DNA from: an uncultured Collinsella sp.
GTDB taxonomy: Bacteria > Actinomycetota > Coriobacteriia > Coriobacteriales > Coriobacteriaceae
NCBI GenBank assembly: GCA_900541695.1
Contig: UQKL01000009.1
Coordinates: 1-64,000, forward strand
Direction of reading: 5' to 3'
Length of the DNA stretch: 64,000 nt
Within the stretch, counting starts at the first letter, position 1. The number at the start of each line of letters is the position of its first letter. The position numbers and the translations under genes were made by a program. This document shows positions 46,783 through 55,962 of the stretch, piece after piece. The notes beneath the pieces are model-generated. The model saw only the letters and a program-made list of their open reading frames with translations. It had not been told where the DNA came from and made no database searches.

Positions 46783-47334
46783 CTACTCTCCCAGCACGGC
46801 CTTCTTGGCGGCTGCAGCCATGTTGTCCAGGTCTTCCTTGGTGGGATGGTCCTTCGCGGCAACCCAGTTGTCGAGCAGCATCTTAAATCGGGCGTTTTCG
46901 GGATCTTGCTCGAGCATGGCCTCGTAGCGCTGCTTGACCGCGGGGCCCATCTTGCCCTGGCACATCGCCCAGCCCGCAAGCTCGGCATCCCCAGCCAAAT
47001 TGGAAGTTACGCGATCAATAATCTGCTGGTAATAGCTCTGGTCGGCACCAAAACCGCAGGTGCCAAACAGGAAGACGCGCTTGCCGTGCAAGGCAGAGAG
47101 CAACGCCGCGACCGAAGGCGTGCACGCGCCCTTGTCGCACCAAAAACCGACGAGCACTGTGTCGGCCGCGCAGGCGCCCTGCGCCTCGAGCGCAACCTGA
47201 TCTGCATCCGCATCGTCGCTCAACGCCGCGGCATGGACAAACTCAACGCCCGCAGCCTGCAGAGTGCGCTTGATCGCACCCGAAACCATCCTGGTATTAC
47301 CGCTCTTGCTGTTGACCACCAAAGAGCATGTCAT
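46783..47334 (-). CDS. Flavodoxin-family protein, BilS-like
   Basis: 183 residues from the ATG at 47334; the ribosome site is weak and a TTG at 47358 is possible. The FMN loop is NSKSGNTRMV (about residues 9-18), then VGFWCDKGACTP (about 62-73) and FLFGTCGFGAD. This pattern is, from memory, that of the BilS flavodoxins found with bilirubin reductase BilR in gut bacteria. No BilR-like reductase lies in the window, so a general electron-transfer role is equally possible. Monocistronic with its own terminator. Confidence 0.75.
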   Translation of the reverse strand: MTCSLVVNSKSGNTRMVSGAIKRTLQAAGVEFVHAAALSDDADADQVALEAQGACAADTVLVGFWCDKGACTPSVAALLSALHGKRVFLFGTCGFGADQSYYQQIIDRVTSNLAGDAELAGWAMCQGKMGPAVKQRYEAMLEQDPENARFKMLLDNWVAAKDHPTKEDLDNMAAAAKKAVLGE

Positions 47335-47504
47335 AGTCACGTTGCTCGTTTCCCCCAAAACTAAAGCCGCTAATGCAATTTATTAGATGAATATCTTAGT
47401 ACTAACGTGACAGATGTAAACCACCGTCTGTCGATTGGCGACGCAGACGACATCTTTGGACAGATTTCGGACAATATGTGCTTCGGATTGAAGCCGGCGC
47501 AGAG

Positions 47505-47642
47505 TGTTTCACGGATGGCCGGAAAACTGTTTCACAAAACATCGTCAAATTGTTTCATATAGTATCGTCAATTTATTTCACGAAATACCGTCAAATTGTG
47601 TCATGGTTTTTCGTCAAAATGTTTTACGCCCTGGTAAGATGC
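47505..47642. repeat. Six-unit 23-bp repeat array before ATPase gene C
   Basis: TGTTTCA-type boxes begin at 47505, 47528, 47551, 47574, 47597 and 47620, exactly 23 bases apart; from the second unit on, each ends in an ATCGTCAAA-type box. Consensus is TGTTTCAnnnAnTATCGTCA then AAT. The array ends about 40 bases before the start codon. Units vary at several positions, so it is old rather than freshly amplified. There are no unique spacers, so it is not CRISPR. Confidence 0.9.
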
Positions 47643-47680
47643 TATAAAACAAAATGTTTCTTTGAATGGCGGGAAGTACG

Positions 47681-48946
47681 ATGACTAGGTATATGAGTAG
47701 ATGTATCGATCGCTCAATCGAACGCGATCTTGGCATTTTTGGTGCCGTGCTCATTCAGGGACCGAAGTGGTGCGGAAAGACGACTACGGCCCAGCGATTC
47801 GCCGAATCATCGCTGTCTCTCTCTGACCCTGCCGGAGACTTTGCCGCACTGCAGCTTGCCAGGATCGACCCAGCTCAAGCAATAGTCGGCGCAACGCCGA
47901 GACTCATCGATGAGTGGCAGGAAGAGCCAAAACTGTGGGACGCAATACGTTTCGAATGCGATCGTCGAACCGGTGAGCCAGGGCAGTTTTTGCTTACGGG
48001 GTCAGCAACACCAAACGATGCCGACCAACCGATGCACAGCGGCATCGGGCGCATATCACGCTTGCGCATGGAAACAATGACTCTGGCCGAACTCGAGGTT
48101 TCCTCAGGGGCGGTCTCGCTCGAATCGCTGCTTAACGGATGCCCCATCAAGGCGGCACTTGGATCCATCAACGGCATCGCCGATATCGCCGATTTGCTAT
48201 GTCGCGGTGGTTGGCCTCAGGCGGTTGGCAAGACGACTGCCGATGCAATGCGTATATCCGCTGCCTACATCGACGGTGTCTGCGAATCGGATGTTTCGAG
48301 GGTTGACGGCGTGAAGCGTGACCCGGAGAAAGTCAGGGCCCTTCTGTCTTCGCTTGCGCGCAACGAATCCACTCTTGCCGGCGAAAAGTCTCTTGAGAAA
48401 GACCTCGGCGGTGATGTATCGAGAAGTACGCTGCGGCGCTATACGGATGCCTTGCGCAGAATACACATCATCGATGATATCCCGGCTTGGCATCCGGCGC
48501 TCAGGTCGCCGGTAAAGCTGCGGCAAAGCGCAAAAAGGCACCTTGCCGACCCTTCGCTTGCCGTTGCGCTGCTCGGAGCAAATCCGGAGTCATTGGCATC
48601 TGACCCGAAGACGCTGGGACTGCTCTTCGAATCCCTCGTCCTGCACGACCTTAAGGTCTATGCAGCCGCAAATGACTCATCGGTGTCCCACTACCACGAC
48701 GCCGACGATCTCGAGGTCGACGCCGTTATACACAGGCGCGATGGAACTTGGATTGCCGTGGAAGTAAAACTCGGAAGTCCGCAGATCCCCGAGGCATCTG
48801 CAAACCTGCTTCGGCTCGAGCGCAAACTTGTCGAGCGTGGCGAGAGACCGCCCGCGGCCAAGCTCATCGTCATCGGGTTCGGCATGCCGGTCCATACGAC
48901 GCCCGAGGGCATCATCGTTGCACCCGTTGACACGCTCGCGCCCTAG
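47681..48946 (+). CDS. DUF4143-type AAA ATPase C, with PD-(D/E)XK-like C-terminus
   Basis: 421 residues from the ATG at 47681 (GCGGGAAG upstream); ATGs at 47666 and 47693 are alternatives. Walker A is GPKWCGKTT (about residues 27-35), Walker B region is RLIDEWQEEP, sensor strand FLLTGSATP. The C-terminus has LEVDAVI then IAVEVKLG (about residues 345-365), the same E-x-D ... ExK pattern as the two ATPases at 6.6 and 8.5 kb. It stands alone downstream of the 23-bp repeat array and converges with the next ABC operon. Confidence 0.88.
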   Translation: MTRYMSRCIDRSIERDLGIFGAVLIQGPKWCGKTTTAQRFAESSLSLSDPAGDFAALQLARIDPAQAIVGATPRLIDEWQEEPKLWDAIRFECDRRTGEPGQFLLTGSATPNDADQPMHSGIGRISRLRMETMTLAELEVSSGAVSLESLLNGCPIKAALGSINGIADIADLLCRGGWPQAVGKTTADAMRISAAYIDGVCESDVSRVDGVKRDPEKVRALLSSLARNESTLAGEKSLEKDLGGDVSRSTLRRYTDALRRIHIIDDIPAWHPALRSPVKLRQSAKRHLADPSLAVALLGANPESLASDPKTLGLLFESLVLHDLKVYAAANDSSVSHYHDADDLEVDAVIHRRDGTWIAVEVKLGSPQIPEASANLLRLERKLVERGERPPAAKLIVIGFGMPVHTTPEGIIVAPVDTLAP

Positions 48947-48973
48947 CGCTGCGTCACACGTCCCGCGTCTTGC

Positions 48974-50833
48974 TTACTGGGCAAACTGGCTGCGGTAGAG
49001 TTCGGCGTAGAAGCCGCCTGCCGCTAGCAGCTCGTCGTGCGTGCCACGCTCGATAATCTCGCCATCGCGCATTACCAGGATGCAATCGGCGTTGCGAATC
49101 GTCGACAGGCGGTGTGCCACGACAAAGCTCGTGCGGCCAGCCATGAGCTCGTCGAATGCCGCCTGCACCTGCAGCTCAGTACGCGTATCGATGCTCGACG
49201 TTGCCTCGTCCAGCAGCAGAATCGCCGGATCGGTGAGCATGACGCGCGCGATGCACAGCAGCTGCTTTTGACCCTGGCTAAACGTGCCGCCGTCCTCGCC
49301 GATCACCGTGTCGTAGCCGCCTGGCAGCTGCACGATAAACTTGTGCGCATGAGCGCGCTCGGCGGCTTCGATAACCTGCTCGCGCGTGGCTCCCGGACAA
49401 CCGTAAGCGATGTTGTCCGCCACCGTGCCCTCGAACAGCCAAGTGTCCTGCAGTACCATGCCAAAAGCACGGCGCAGGCTCGAGCGCGTGTAATCGCGCG
49501 AAGCCTTGCCATCGACCATGATGCGCCCAGCATCGATATCGTAAAAGCGCAGTAGCAGGTTGATGAGCGTCGTCTTGCCGCAGCCCGTGGGGCCGACCAG
49601 GGCAAAGCGCGTACCGGGCTTGGCATCGATGCAGATATCCTGCAGCAGCTTGCGGTCGGGCACATAGCTAAAGTCCACGTGTTCAAAGGTCACCTCGCCC
49701 TGCGGGGCGGCAAGCTCTACGGCATCTGGCGCATCGGGCTCCTGCTCGCGGGCATCGAGCAGTGCAAACATGCGGCGCGCCGAGGCATACGCCGTCTGGA
49801 TTTGCGTGATGACGTTGGTAACCTCGTTGAACGGCTTGGTGTACTGGTTAGCATAGGATAGGAATATCTGAACGCCGCCCACCGTAAGCGCCGCCGGCAC
49901 GCCCGTGATTACGCCCGCGCAGCCGATCACGGCGACCACGGCATAGATGATGTTGTTGATAAAGCGCGTGCCGGGATTAGAAAGCGAACCCATAAACTGC
50001 GCGCGCTCACCTGCCGTATAGAGCTCGGCGTTGAGCGCGTCGAAGCGCGCTTGGGCGTTGGGGCCGTAGGCAAACGCATCCACCAGCTTTTGCTCGCCCA
50101 CATACTCCTCAATATGACCGCCAAGCTGGCCTTGGATGCGCTGCTGTGCCGTAAAGCTCTTGTTGGAAAGCTTGGCGATGGCGCCGGCTGCAAAAATGGA
50201 AAGCGGCGTGACGAGCACCACCACGAGCGTCATGGTCAGGTTAATGGAGAGCATAAACGCGAGCGTGCCAACGATGGTGATAACGCCGGTGAAAAGCTGG
50301 GTAAAGCCCTGCAGCAGACCGTCGCCCACCTGGTCGACATCGTTGACCACACGGCTCATAAGGTCGCCGTGGGCATGGCTGTCGATAAAGCTGAGCGGCA
50401 TGCGGCTGAGCTTGTCGCTCGCCTCCACGCGCATGTCGCGCACCGTCTCGTAGGACAGACGGTTAACGCAGTAGCCCTGCAGCCACTGGAAAGCCGCGGC
50501 TCCCACCACGACGAGTGCGAGTTTGGTAACGAGCGGCAGCAGCGCATCGAAGTCCACCTGGCCCGCGGCAACGATCAGGTCGATGCCCTCGCCGATGAGG
50601 ATGGGCGTGTAGAGCTGCAGGATCACCGAGATGGCGGCGCTCACAAACGACGCCGTAAACGAAATACGGTGCGGACGAACGTAGCCCATCAGGCGGCGAG
50701 TCACCGCACCCACGGGATAGCGCTCGGGATCGCCGGGCTGGCGCGGACCGTCACCCAGGTCGTTGAGGTTATCGTTGCCGGATACGTTGGCCGTCATCGT
50801 GGCGACCGAACCGGAGGAAGTGTACGGATTCAT
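48974..50833 (-). CDS. ABC exporter half-transporter, catalytic subunit (pair 2)
   Basis: 619 residues. A Gly/Asn-rich N-terminal tail of about 45 residues precedes the six-helix domain; the ATPase has Walker A GPTGCGKTT, signature FSQGQKQ and Walker B LLLDEATSSID with the catalytic Glu. Its start overlaps the stop of the partner gene (ATGA), so the pair is translated together. Heterodimeric exporter; substrate unknown. No regulator gene accompanies this pair. Confidence 0.92.
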   Translation of the reverse strand: MNPYTSSGSVATMTANVSGNDNLNDLGDGPRQPGDPERYPVGAVTRRLMGYVRPHRISFTASFVSAAISVILQLYTPILIGEGIDLIVAAGQVDFDALLPLVTKLALVVVGAAAFQWLQGYCVNRLSYETVRDMRVEASDKLSRMPLSFIDSHAHGDLMSRVVNDVDQVGDGLLQGFTQLFTGVITIVGTLAFMLSINLTMTLVVVLVTPLSIFAAGAIAKLSNKSFTAQQRIQGQLGGHIEEYVGEQKLVDAFAYGPNAQARFDALNAELYTAGERAQFMGSLSNPGTRFINNIIYAVVAVIGCAGVITGVPAALTVGGVQIFLSYANQYTKPFNEVTNVITQIQTAYASARRMFALLDAREQEPDAPDAVELAAPQGEVTFEHVDFSYVPDRKLLQDICIDAKPGTRFALVGPTGCGKTTLINLLLRFYDIDAGRIMVDGKASRDYTRSSLRRAFGMVLQDTWLFEGTVADNIAYGCPGATREQVIEAAERAHAHKFIVQLPGGYDTVIGEDGGTFSQGQKQLLCIARVMLTDPAILLLDEATSSIDTRTELQVQAAFDELMAGRTSFVVAHRLSTIRNADCILVMRDGEIIERGTHDELLAAGGFYAELYRSQFAQ

Positions 50834-52692
50834 TTAGCAGCCCTCCTTTGAGCAAGTTGGCGCAGGGGGGCAGTCGGGGCGGGTGTGGGCGCCGTACTCC
50901 CCTGCTGACCCTCGAGCTCCTCGCGGCGAAGCTGCGACTGACAGATTTCGCGGTAGAGCTGGCAGGTCGCGTACAGCCCATCATGCGTGCCCAGGCCCGC
51001 GACCGAACCGTGATCGAGCACGCAGATCATGTCGGCATCGCGCACGGTCGAGACGCGCTGGCTCACGATGACGGTCGTGAGCGGCAGCCCGCCCTCGGCG
51101 GCACCGCGCACGCTGCGCGCGCGGATGGCATGGCGAAGCGCTGCGTCGGTCTTAAAGTCGAGCGCCGAGGCGGAATCATCCATAATCAGAATCTGCGGCG
51201 AGCCCACCAAGGCACGCGCAATGGTCAGGCGCTGGCGCTGGCCGCCGCTGAAGTTCTTACCGCCCGCCTCGACCGGGGCATCTAAGCCCTGCGGCTTGTT
51301 GCGCACGAACTCACTGGCCTGCGCCATGTCGAGCGCCGCCCACAGTTCCTCATCGGTCGCCGCCTCGTCGCGCCAGGCGAGGTTGCTGCGGATGGTGCCA
51401 CTCACCAGCGACGCGCGCTGCGGTACGGTCGCGACCACGTGGCGCAGCTGATCGAGCGGCCAGGCGCGCACGTCGGCACCCATCACGCACACGCTGCCGG
51501 TGCTCGCATCGTACAGGCGCGGGATAAGCGAGACGAGCGTGGACTTGCCGCTGCCCGTGCCGCCGATAATGCCAAGCGTCTTGCCCAGCGGCAGTTCCAG
51601 GGTCACATCGCTCACGGCATTTGCCGCGCCGGCGCCAAACGAGAAGCTCGCATGGTCAAAGCTCAACGCAGGGACCGGAACAGTGCCACCCGCCAATTCG
51701 CTCGGCTCGGGCAGCGCGACCGGCTGGTTGCCCTCGTCGGTGATACTCGGCTCACAATTGAGCACCTCGTTGATACGCGACGCGCTGGCGCTCGCCTTGG
51801 TAAAGACAACGACCAGGTTGGCGACGTAGACGATGGAGGTGAGGGTCTGCGTCATGTAGTTCACAAACGCCATGACCTGGCCCTGCGTAAGCTCACCCAC
51901 GTTGACCTGGATGCCGCCCACCCACAGGATGGCGCACACGCCCAGGTTCATCATCAAAAACGTGACGGGGTTAAGGATCGACGAGAGCTTGCCCACTGCG
52001 ATGGCGGTATGGGCCTGGTCGTCGGCGGCTTGGGCGAAGCGCTCACGCTCGTGATCTTCGCGCACAAAGGCGCGAACCACGCGGGCGCCCGAAAGCCCCT
52101 CGCGGCAAATGAACGCAATGCGGTCGAGCTTTGCCTGCAGCTGCCTGTAATACGGAATGCAGCGCGCCATGACAAACCAAAACACCAAGCCAATGGCGGG
52201 CGTGCAAATCAAAAAGATCATGCCGAGCTTAAGGTCGATGGCAAGGGCCGCGCACATAGAGCCCACCGCCAAGAAGGGCCAGCGGATGAGCATGCGCACG
52301 CCCAGCGCCACGGCAAGCTGCACCTGGTTGACGTCGTTGGTGATGCGGGTGATAAGCGAGGGCGTGCCAAAGCGGTCGAGCTCGGCATAGCTCAGCTTAT
52401 TGATGTGCTCGTAGAGCGCGCCGCGAATGTCGGTGCCCATGCCCTGCGAGGTGAGCGCCGCCATCTTTTGGCAGACGAGCGTAAACGAAATGCCGATCAC
52501 AGCCATGGCGCCAAGCAGCATACCGTAGTGGACGACGGCGTTGACATCGTGTACGCCAATACCCTTATCGATCATCTGGGCAATCACGAGCGGCGTAAGC
52601 AGGTCAAAGATCACTTCGATCAGCTTGCACGCAGGGCCAATCACCATATAGCGGCGAAACTTGCCACCAAAACGCCTGAGCAGCTCAATCAT
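50830..52692 (-). CDS. ABC exporter half-transporter, degenerate-site subunit (pair 2)
   Basis: 620 residues from the ATG at 52692 (GGGAG nine bases upstream; a TTG at 52725 is less likely). Walker A GGTGSGKST is intact, signature FSGGQRQR, but the residue after Walker B is Asp (LIMDDSASALDFKTD), so this is the non-catalytic composite-site partner. First gene of the pair in transcription order, as in the other two ABC pairs of the window. Confidence 0.92.
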   Translation of the reverse strand: MIELLRRFGGKFRRYMVIGPACKLIEVIFDLLTPLVIAQMIDKGIGVHDVNAVVHYGMLLGAMAVIGISFTLVCQKMAALTSQGMGTDIRGALYEHINKLSYAELDRFGTPSLITRITNDVNQVQLAVALGVRMLIRWPFLAVGSMCAALAIDLKLGMIFLICTPAIGLVFWFVMARCIPYYRQLQAKLDRIAFICREGLSGARVVRAFVREDHERERFAQAADDQAHTAIAVGKLSSILNPVTFLMMNLGVCAILWVGGIQVNVGELTQGQVMAFVNYMTQTLTSIVYVANLVVVFTKASASASRINEVLNCEPSITDEGNQPVALPEPSELAGGTVPVPALSFDHASFSFGAGAANAVSDVTLELPLGKTLGIIGGTGSGKSTLVSLIPRLYDASTGSVCVMGADVRAWPLDQLRHVVATVPQRASLVSGTIRSNLAWRDEAATDEELWAALDMAQASEFVRNKPQGLDAPVEAGGKNFSGGQRQRLTIARALVGSPQILIMDDSASALDFKTDAALRHAIRARSVRGAAEGGLPLTTVIVSQRVSTVRDADMICVLDHGSVAGLGTHDGLYATCQLYREICQSQLRREELEGQQGSTAPTPAPTAPLRQLAQRRAAK

Positions 52693-52903
52693 GTATAGGC
52701 GCTCCCTATCATCATCTCTCTTCAATCTGATTCATGATAGTACGGAGAGCCCTGGAGATGCGTAAGCAACTCGTTACAGATGTAAGGGCGACGTTCGCTA
52801 GCGCCCAAGGCATGTAGCAGCCGATGTTTTGGCAACGCCAGCGAGCGGCATAACGCCAGGGATTCAATTATCAGATAAATGTGACCCTTCAGGCGGTTTT
52901 GGT

Positions 52904-53010
52904 CGGCTACCCGCGAGTGCCGGCAGGGCGCTTGGTAGTCGCGCGATCCCGCAGGCGAAGCCGAGGACCAGCGAGACACCAAGCGCCCTGCCGGCACTCG
53001 CGGGTAGCCG
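52904..53010. repeat. Inverted repeat with 33-bp perfect arms, next to ffs
   Basis: Arms 52904-52936 and 52978-53010 are exact complements (inner part GAGTGCCGGCAGGGCGCTTG). Weaker outer pairing TTTTGGT / ACCAAAA continues beyond them, the right half overlapping the ffs terminator. The 41-base loop contains CGCAGGCGAAG and CCGAGGACC, which resemble bases flanking the inner hairpin of the element at 56935. Confidence 0.92.
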
Positions 53011-53022
53011 CGGCACCAAAAA

Positions 53023-53140
53023 GCGCCTGCGCACTCGATGGATTCGGATGCCCGACAGAGGCTCCTTATGGCTGCTTCCTTCCGGACCTGACCAGATTCG
53101 GAACATGTCGTCATCCGAACCCATCGAACGCGCTAGGCGC
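53023..53140 (-). ncRNA. ffs: Small SRP RNA (4.5S type)
   Basis: On the minus strand the invariant SRP core GGTCAGGTCCGGAAGGAAGC is present in the apical part (about 53071-53090 region). The ends GCGCCTAGCGC and GTGCGCAGGCGC pair, extended by TTCGATGGGTTCGGATG with CATCCGAATCCATCGA, giving the long hairpin of the 4.5S type without Alu domain. TTTTT follows the 3' end. The RNA works with Ffh in targeting membrane proteins. Confidence 0.93.
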
Positions 53141-53147
53141 TCGGTAT

Positions 53148-53176
53148 ATCTTACCCGCTCTCGCTCGCCACGGCAA
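53148..53176 (-). promoter_or_regulatory. Promoter of ffs
   Basis: Minus strand TTGCCG (53176-53171), 17-base spacer, TAAGAT (53153-53148), seven bases before the predicted RNA 5' end. Confidence 0.75.
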
Positions 53177-53247
53177 GATAGCTAGTTTGGGACAGGGCTT
53201 TTTTGACTACTTTTTGGCTATCCAAGCTAAACCGAACGATCATTTTA

Positions 53248-55023
53248 CTAGAGTCGGCCGAGGTCGTAGGATCGGGCGGCGGATTCACCGGCGCAGATGA
53301 GGTTGGTTATGGCTTCCTGGGAATCGAGCGCCAGCTCAAGGCCCATGGGTCTGCGACAGACTGGCAAAACCAGGTCGATGCCCTGCCCATACACCGCATC
53401 CAGGTTGTCAGCACGACCGCCCACGACAGCGGCTACCGACTTGCCATATCGCTTGGCGCGACGCGCCACGCCCACCGGTGCCTTACCGGCGGCGGATTGC
53501 TCGTCCATATTGCCCTCGCCTGTAATGACCAGGTCGACATCACGCACGCGCTCATCAAACCCCACGAGATCGAGCACCGTCTCAACGCCCGAACGCAACT
53601 CCGCCCCGAGCGCCAGCAGCGCGGCACCCAGGCCGCCAGCAGCACCGGCACCGGGCACGCCGAGCACCGAGCCAAATGTCCGTGCACCCTCGGGCACGCG
53701 CAACAACCCCTGAGCCCGCGCCCCGGTAATCGCTGCATCGAGCAGGCGGCCGTAGCCGACCATCCAGCTGTCGTACCTGCTCAGCACCTCGGCATCACCC
53801 GTCGGCAGACCCTTCTGCCCGCCAAACACCGCCAGTGCGCCTCGACGCCCCACGAGCGGATTCTCGACATCGGAAAGCACGATGATACGCGCGCCATTCA
53901 GCGCCCGAAGCGCCGGTGCCAAATCGATACTCGTCACGTGTTCAAGGCCCGCGAGACCGGGGGCGATATTGCAGCCACACTCATCGACAAGGTGGGCGCC
54001 CAGCGCCTGCAGCATGCCGGCGCCACCGTCGTTGGTGGCACTGCCGCCCAGACCAATATAGATAGTCTTTGCACCCGCGCGAAGCGCACGAAGCATCAGT
54101 TCGCCCACGCCATAGGTTGTGGCCGCCAACGCCGCCGACTCCGTGCAAGGTGAATACCCAATACCCGCCGCCTCGGCCATCTCGATGACCGCGGACTCGT
54201 GCTCGCCGTCCACCAGCATCCGGGCAGACACGCGATAGTCCAAGGGGCCTGCAACCTCGCAGGTTGAAAGCTCGCCACCGCGTGCGGCGATGGCGTCGAG
54301 CGTTCCCTCGCCACCATCTGCCAGCGGCAAAGCGCCCAGCTCGGCATCGGGCCACACACGGCGCACGCCTTCGGCAACGGCCTCCTCCGCCTGCGCACTC
54401 GACACGCTGCCCTTGAAGGAGTCGATCGCCAGCAGCACACGGCGGGGCCGCCGCTGCACGGGGCCAAAGTCGACCGTCTCGTCGGTGAGATCTCCAACAC
54501 CCGCGAGCGCCTCGGCGTGAGACGCATGCGCCTCAAGGTTCAAACCGCAACCGACGCCGTCGACACCGCGCAGGCCAGCAAAATAGCTGCTCAGCACTTC
54601 ACGGCACTCGCCTGCCAGCACGCCGGCGGTCACATTAAACCGATGGTTCAGGCGCGAATCGGCATTGAGGTCGTACAGCGAACCCAGCGCGCCCGCCTTG
54701 GCATCGGTCGCGCCATACGCGCAACGCCCCACGCGCGCGTTAACCATAAGCCCCGCGCACATACAGCAGGGCTCGAGCGTCACGTAGACCGTGCAATCGG
54801 AAAGGCGCCAGCGTCCAAGCGTCTGAGCGGCGGCACACAGGGCCAAAAATTCGGCATGCGCCGAAGGATCCTGGTCGAGCTCGCGGCGATTATGCGCCCT
54901 CGCGACAATCTCGCCCGCGCGCACTACCACGGCACCAATCGGTACCTCGCCCACCGCAGCGGCGGCGCGCGCCTCCGCCAGCGCCTCGCGCATGAACTTC
55001 TCGTCGATTTCGGTGATCGTCAT
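53248..55023 (-). CDS. tadA: Fusion of TadA-type tRNA deaminase and glycerate kinase
   Basis: 591 residues from the ATG at 55023 (AGGGAAGG upstream). Residues 1 to about 155 are a TadA-like deaminase: HAEFLAL with the catalytic Glu and TLEPCCMCAGLM with the zinc cysteines. Residues about 190-591 are a GarK/GlxK-type glycerate kinase: RRVLLAIDSFKGSVSS, ADGGEGTLDA, GLGGSATNDGGAGMLQALG, LVITGEGNMDEQSA. TadA makes inosine at the wobble position of tRNA-Arg; glycerate kinase phosphorylates glycerate. No stop or start signal separates the halves and the join is a 35-residue linker. I know of no functional reason for this fusion. A frameshift in the assembly could mimic it. Confidence 0.88.
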   Translation of the reverse strand: MTITEIDEKFMREALAEARAAAAVGEVPIGAVVVRAGEIVARAHNRRELDQDPSAHAEFLALCAAAQTLGRWRLSDCTVYVTLEPCCMCAGLMVNARVGRCAYGATDAKAGALGSLYDLNADSRLNHRFNVTAGVLAGECREVLSSYFAGLRGVDGVGCGLNLEAHASHAEALAGVGDLTDETVDFGPVQRRPRRVLLAIDSFKGSVSSAQAEEAVAEGVRRVWPDAELGALPLADGGEGTLDAIAARGGELSTCEVAGPLDYRVSARMLVDGEHESAVIEMAEAAGIGYSPCTESAALAATTYGVGELMLRALRAGAKTIYIGLGGSATNDGGAGMLQALGAHLVDECGCNIAPGLAGLEHVTSIDLAPALRALNGARIIVLSDVENPLVGRRGALAVFGGQKGLPTGDAEVLSRYDSWMVGYGRLLDAAITGARAQGLLRVPEGARTFGSVLGVPGAGAAGGLGAALLALGAELRSGVETVLDLVGFDERVRDVDLVITGEGNMDEQSAAGKAPVGVARRAKRYGKSVAAVVGGRADNLDAVYGQGIDLVLPVCRRPMGLELALDSQEAITNLICAGESAARSYDLGRL

Positions 55024-55074
55024 CGTTCGCCTTCCCTGTTGCAAATTCAAAACGATGCTATCATTACGACTCAC

Positions 55075-55164
55075 GGAGAGATGGCAGAGCGGTTGAATGC
55101 GGCGGTCTTGAAAACCGTTGAGCGCGAGAGCGTTCCGGGGGTTCGAATCCCCCTCTCTCCGCCA
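55075..55164 (+). tRNA. tRNA-Ser (anticodon UGA)
   Basis: Acceptor stem GGAGAGA / TCTCTCC, D arm from GCAGAGCGG, anticodon loop CTTGAAA (anticodon TGA), a long variable arm of the serine type (GAGCGCGAGAGCGTTC), T arm GGGGGTTCGAATCCCCC, discriminator G and an encoded CCA at 55162-55164. Confidence 0.96.
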
Positions 55165-55166
55165 CC

Positions 55167-55763
55167 TTAGTGATTCACCGGCGTCATGGTGCGCTCAAAC
55201 AGCGCATCGACCACGTCGGCTATCTCGGGTCGACGCTCAAGATCGTGACCCGACTCCCACCAATTTGTGAACAGTCGAATAATGCCACCGGCGATAAACT
55301 CCGATGTCGTCTCGAGCGAAACGGGCGCCAGGGCATCTTCGGCAAGCGAGCTCATCACACGCTCGCGGATGGAACGCGCAATGCGGTCGCAAATCATGCC
55401 GGTCAGCATGCCCGACATGCTGCTGGCCAAAAGGTTATCCATGAGCTGCTCATGCGCCAGAATCATATTCATGGCATCGTCAAAGACCTCATGGCGAAGC
55501 GCCCGTACGTCATCAAGCGGCTCCGCGTCCGCTGCATCGGTCCGGTTTTGCGGCAAGCCCGTCATAAGCTCATCGATATAGAAGGCAAAGTAATCGTTTT
55601 TATCGCGAAAATGCTTATAGAACGTCGTGCGGCGAATCAGGGCCCGGTCGCAAAGCATGGCAACCGTCAAATCCTCAAACCGATGCTCTTCCAAGAGCTC
55701 GGTAAAAGCATCGAACAGGGCACGATAGGTTTTCTTGATGCGAAGGTCCATCCATATCGCCAT
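55167..55763 (-). CDS. TetR-family transcriptional regulator
   Basis: About 198 residues from the ATG at 55763; the ATG at 55751 (MDLRIKKTYRALFDAF) is equally plausible, and the ribosome site is poor for both. N-terminal helix-turn-helix with LTVAMLCDRALIRRTTFYKHF (about residues 33-53), where TFYKHF is the TetR hallmark, and the C-terminal dimer/ligand domain resembles the DhaS/TetR_C-like subgroup. It is divergent from lemA and ends two bases after the tRNA-Ser CCA on the other strand. Target unknown. Confidence 0.85.
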   Translation of the reverse strand: MAIWMDLRIKKTYRALFDAFTELLEEHRFEDLTVAMLCDRALIRRTTFYKHFRDKNDYFAFYIDELMTGLPQNRTDAADAEPLDDVRALRHEVFDDAMNMILAHEQLMDNLLASSMSGMLTGMICDRIARSIRERVMSSLAEDALAPVSLETTSEFIAGGIIRLFTNWWESGHDLERRPEIADVVDALFERTMTPVNH

Positions 55764-55962
55764 CCTCAAGGTGTAGACAGCATTCCTTAATTTGTCGCAT
55801 ATCTTACACCTGTACCACCCGTTCCATATTGGCGGCCCCTCCTTGGCGGAAACATAACGCTTACCGGAAAGTTCGGTATCGCCAAAGGTTGCGGGTATAC
55901 TAGTAGCGTTACACCAACGGCAGCCGGCGCAAAACGCCGCTGCCATTCGAAACGGAGACATC

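Noticed and set aside
47505..47642. CRISPR array
   Set aside because: The 23-bp units are contiguous and imperfect with no unique spacers, and no cas genes are present.
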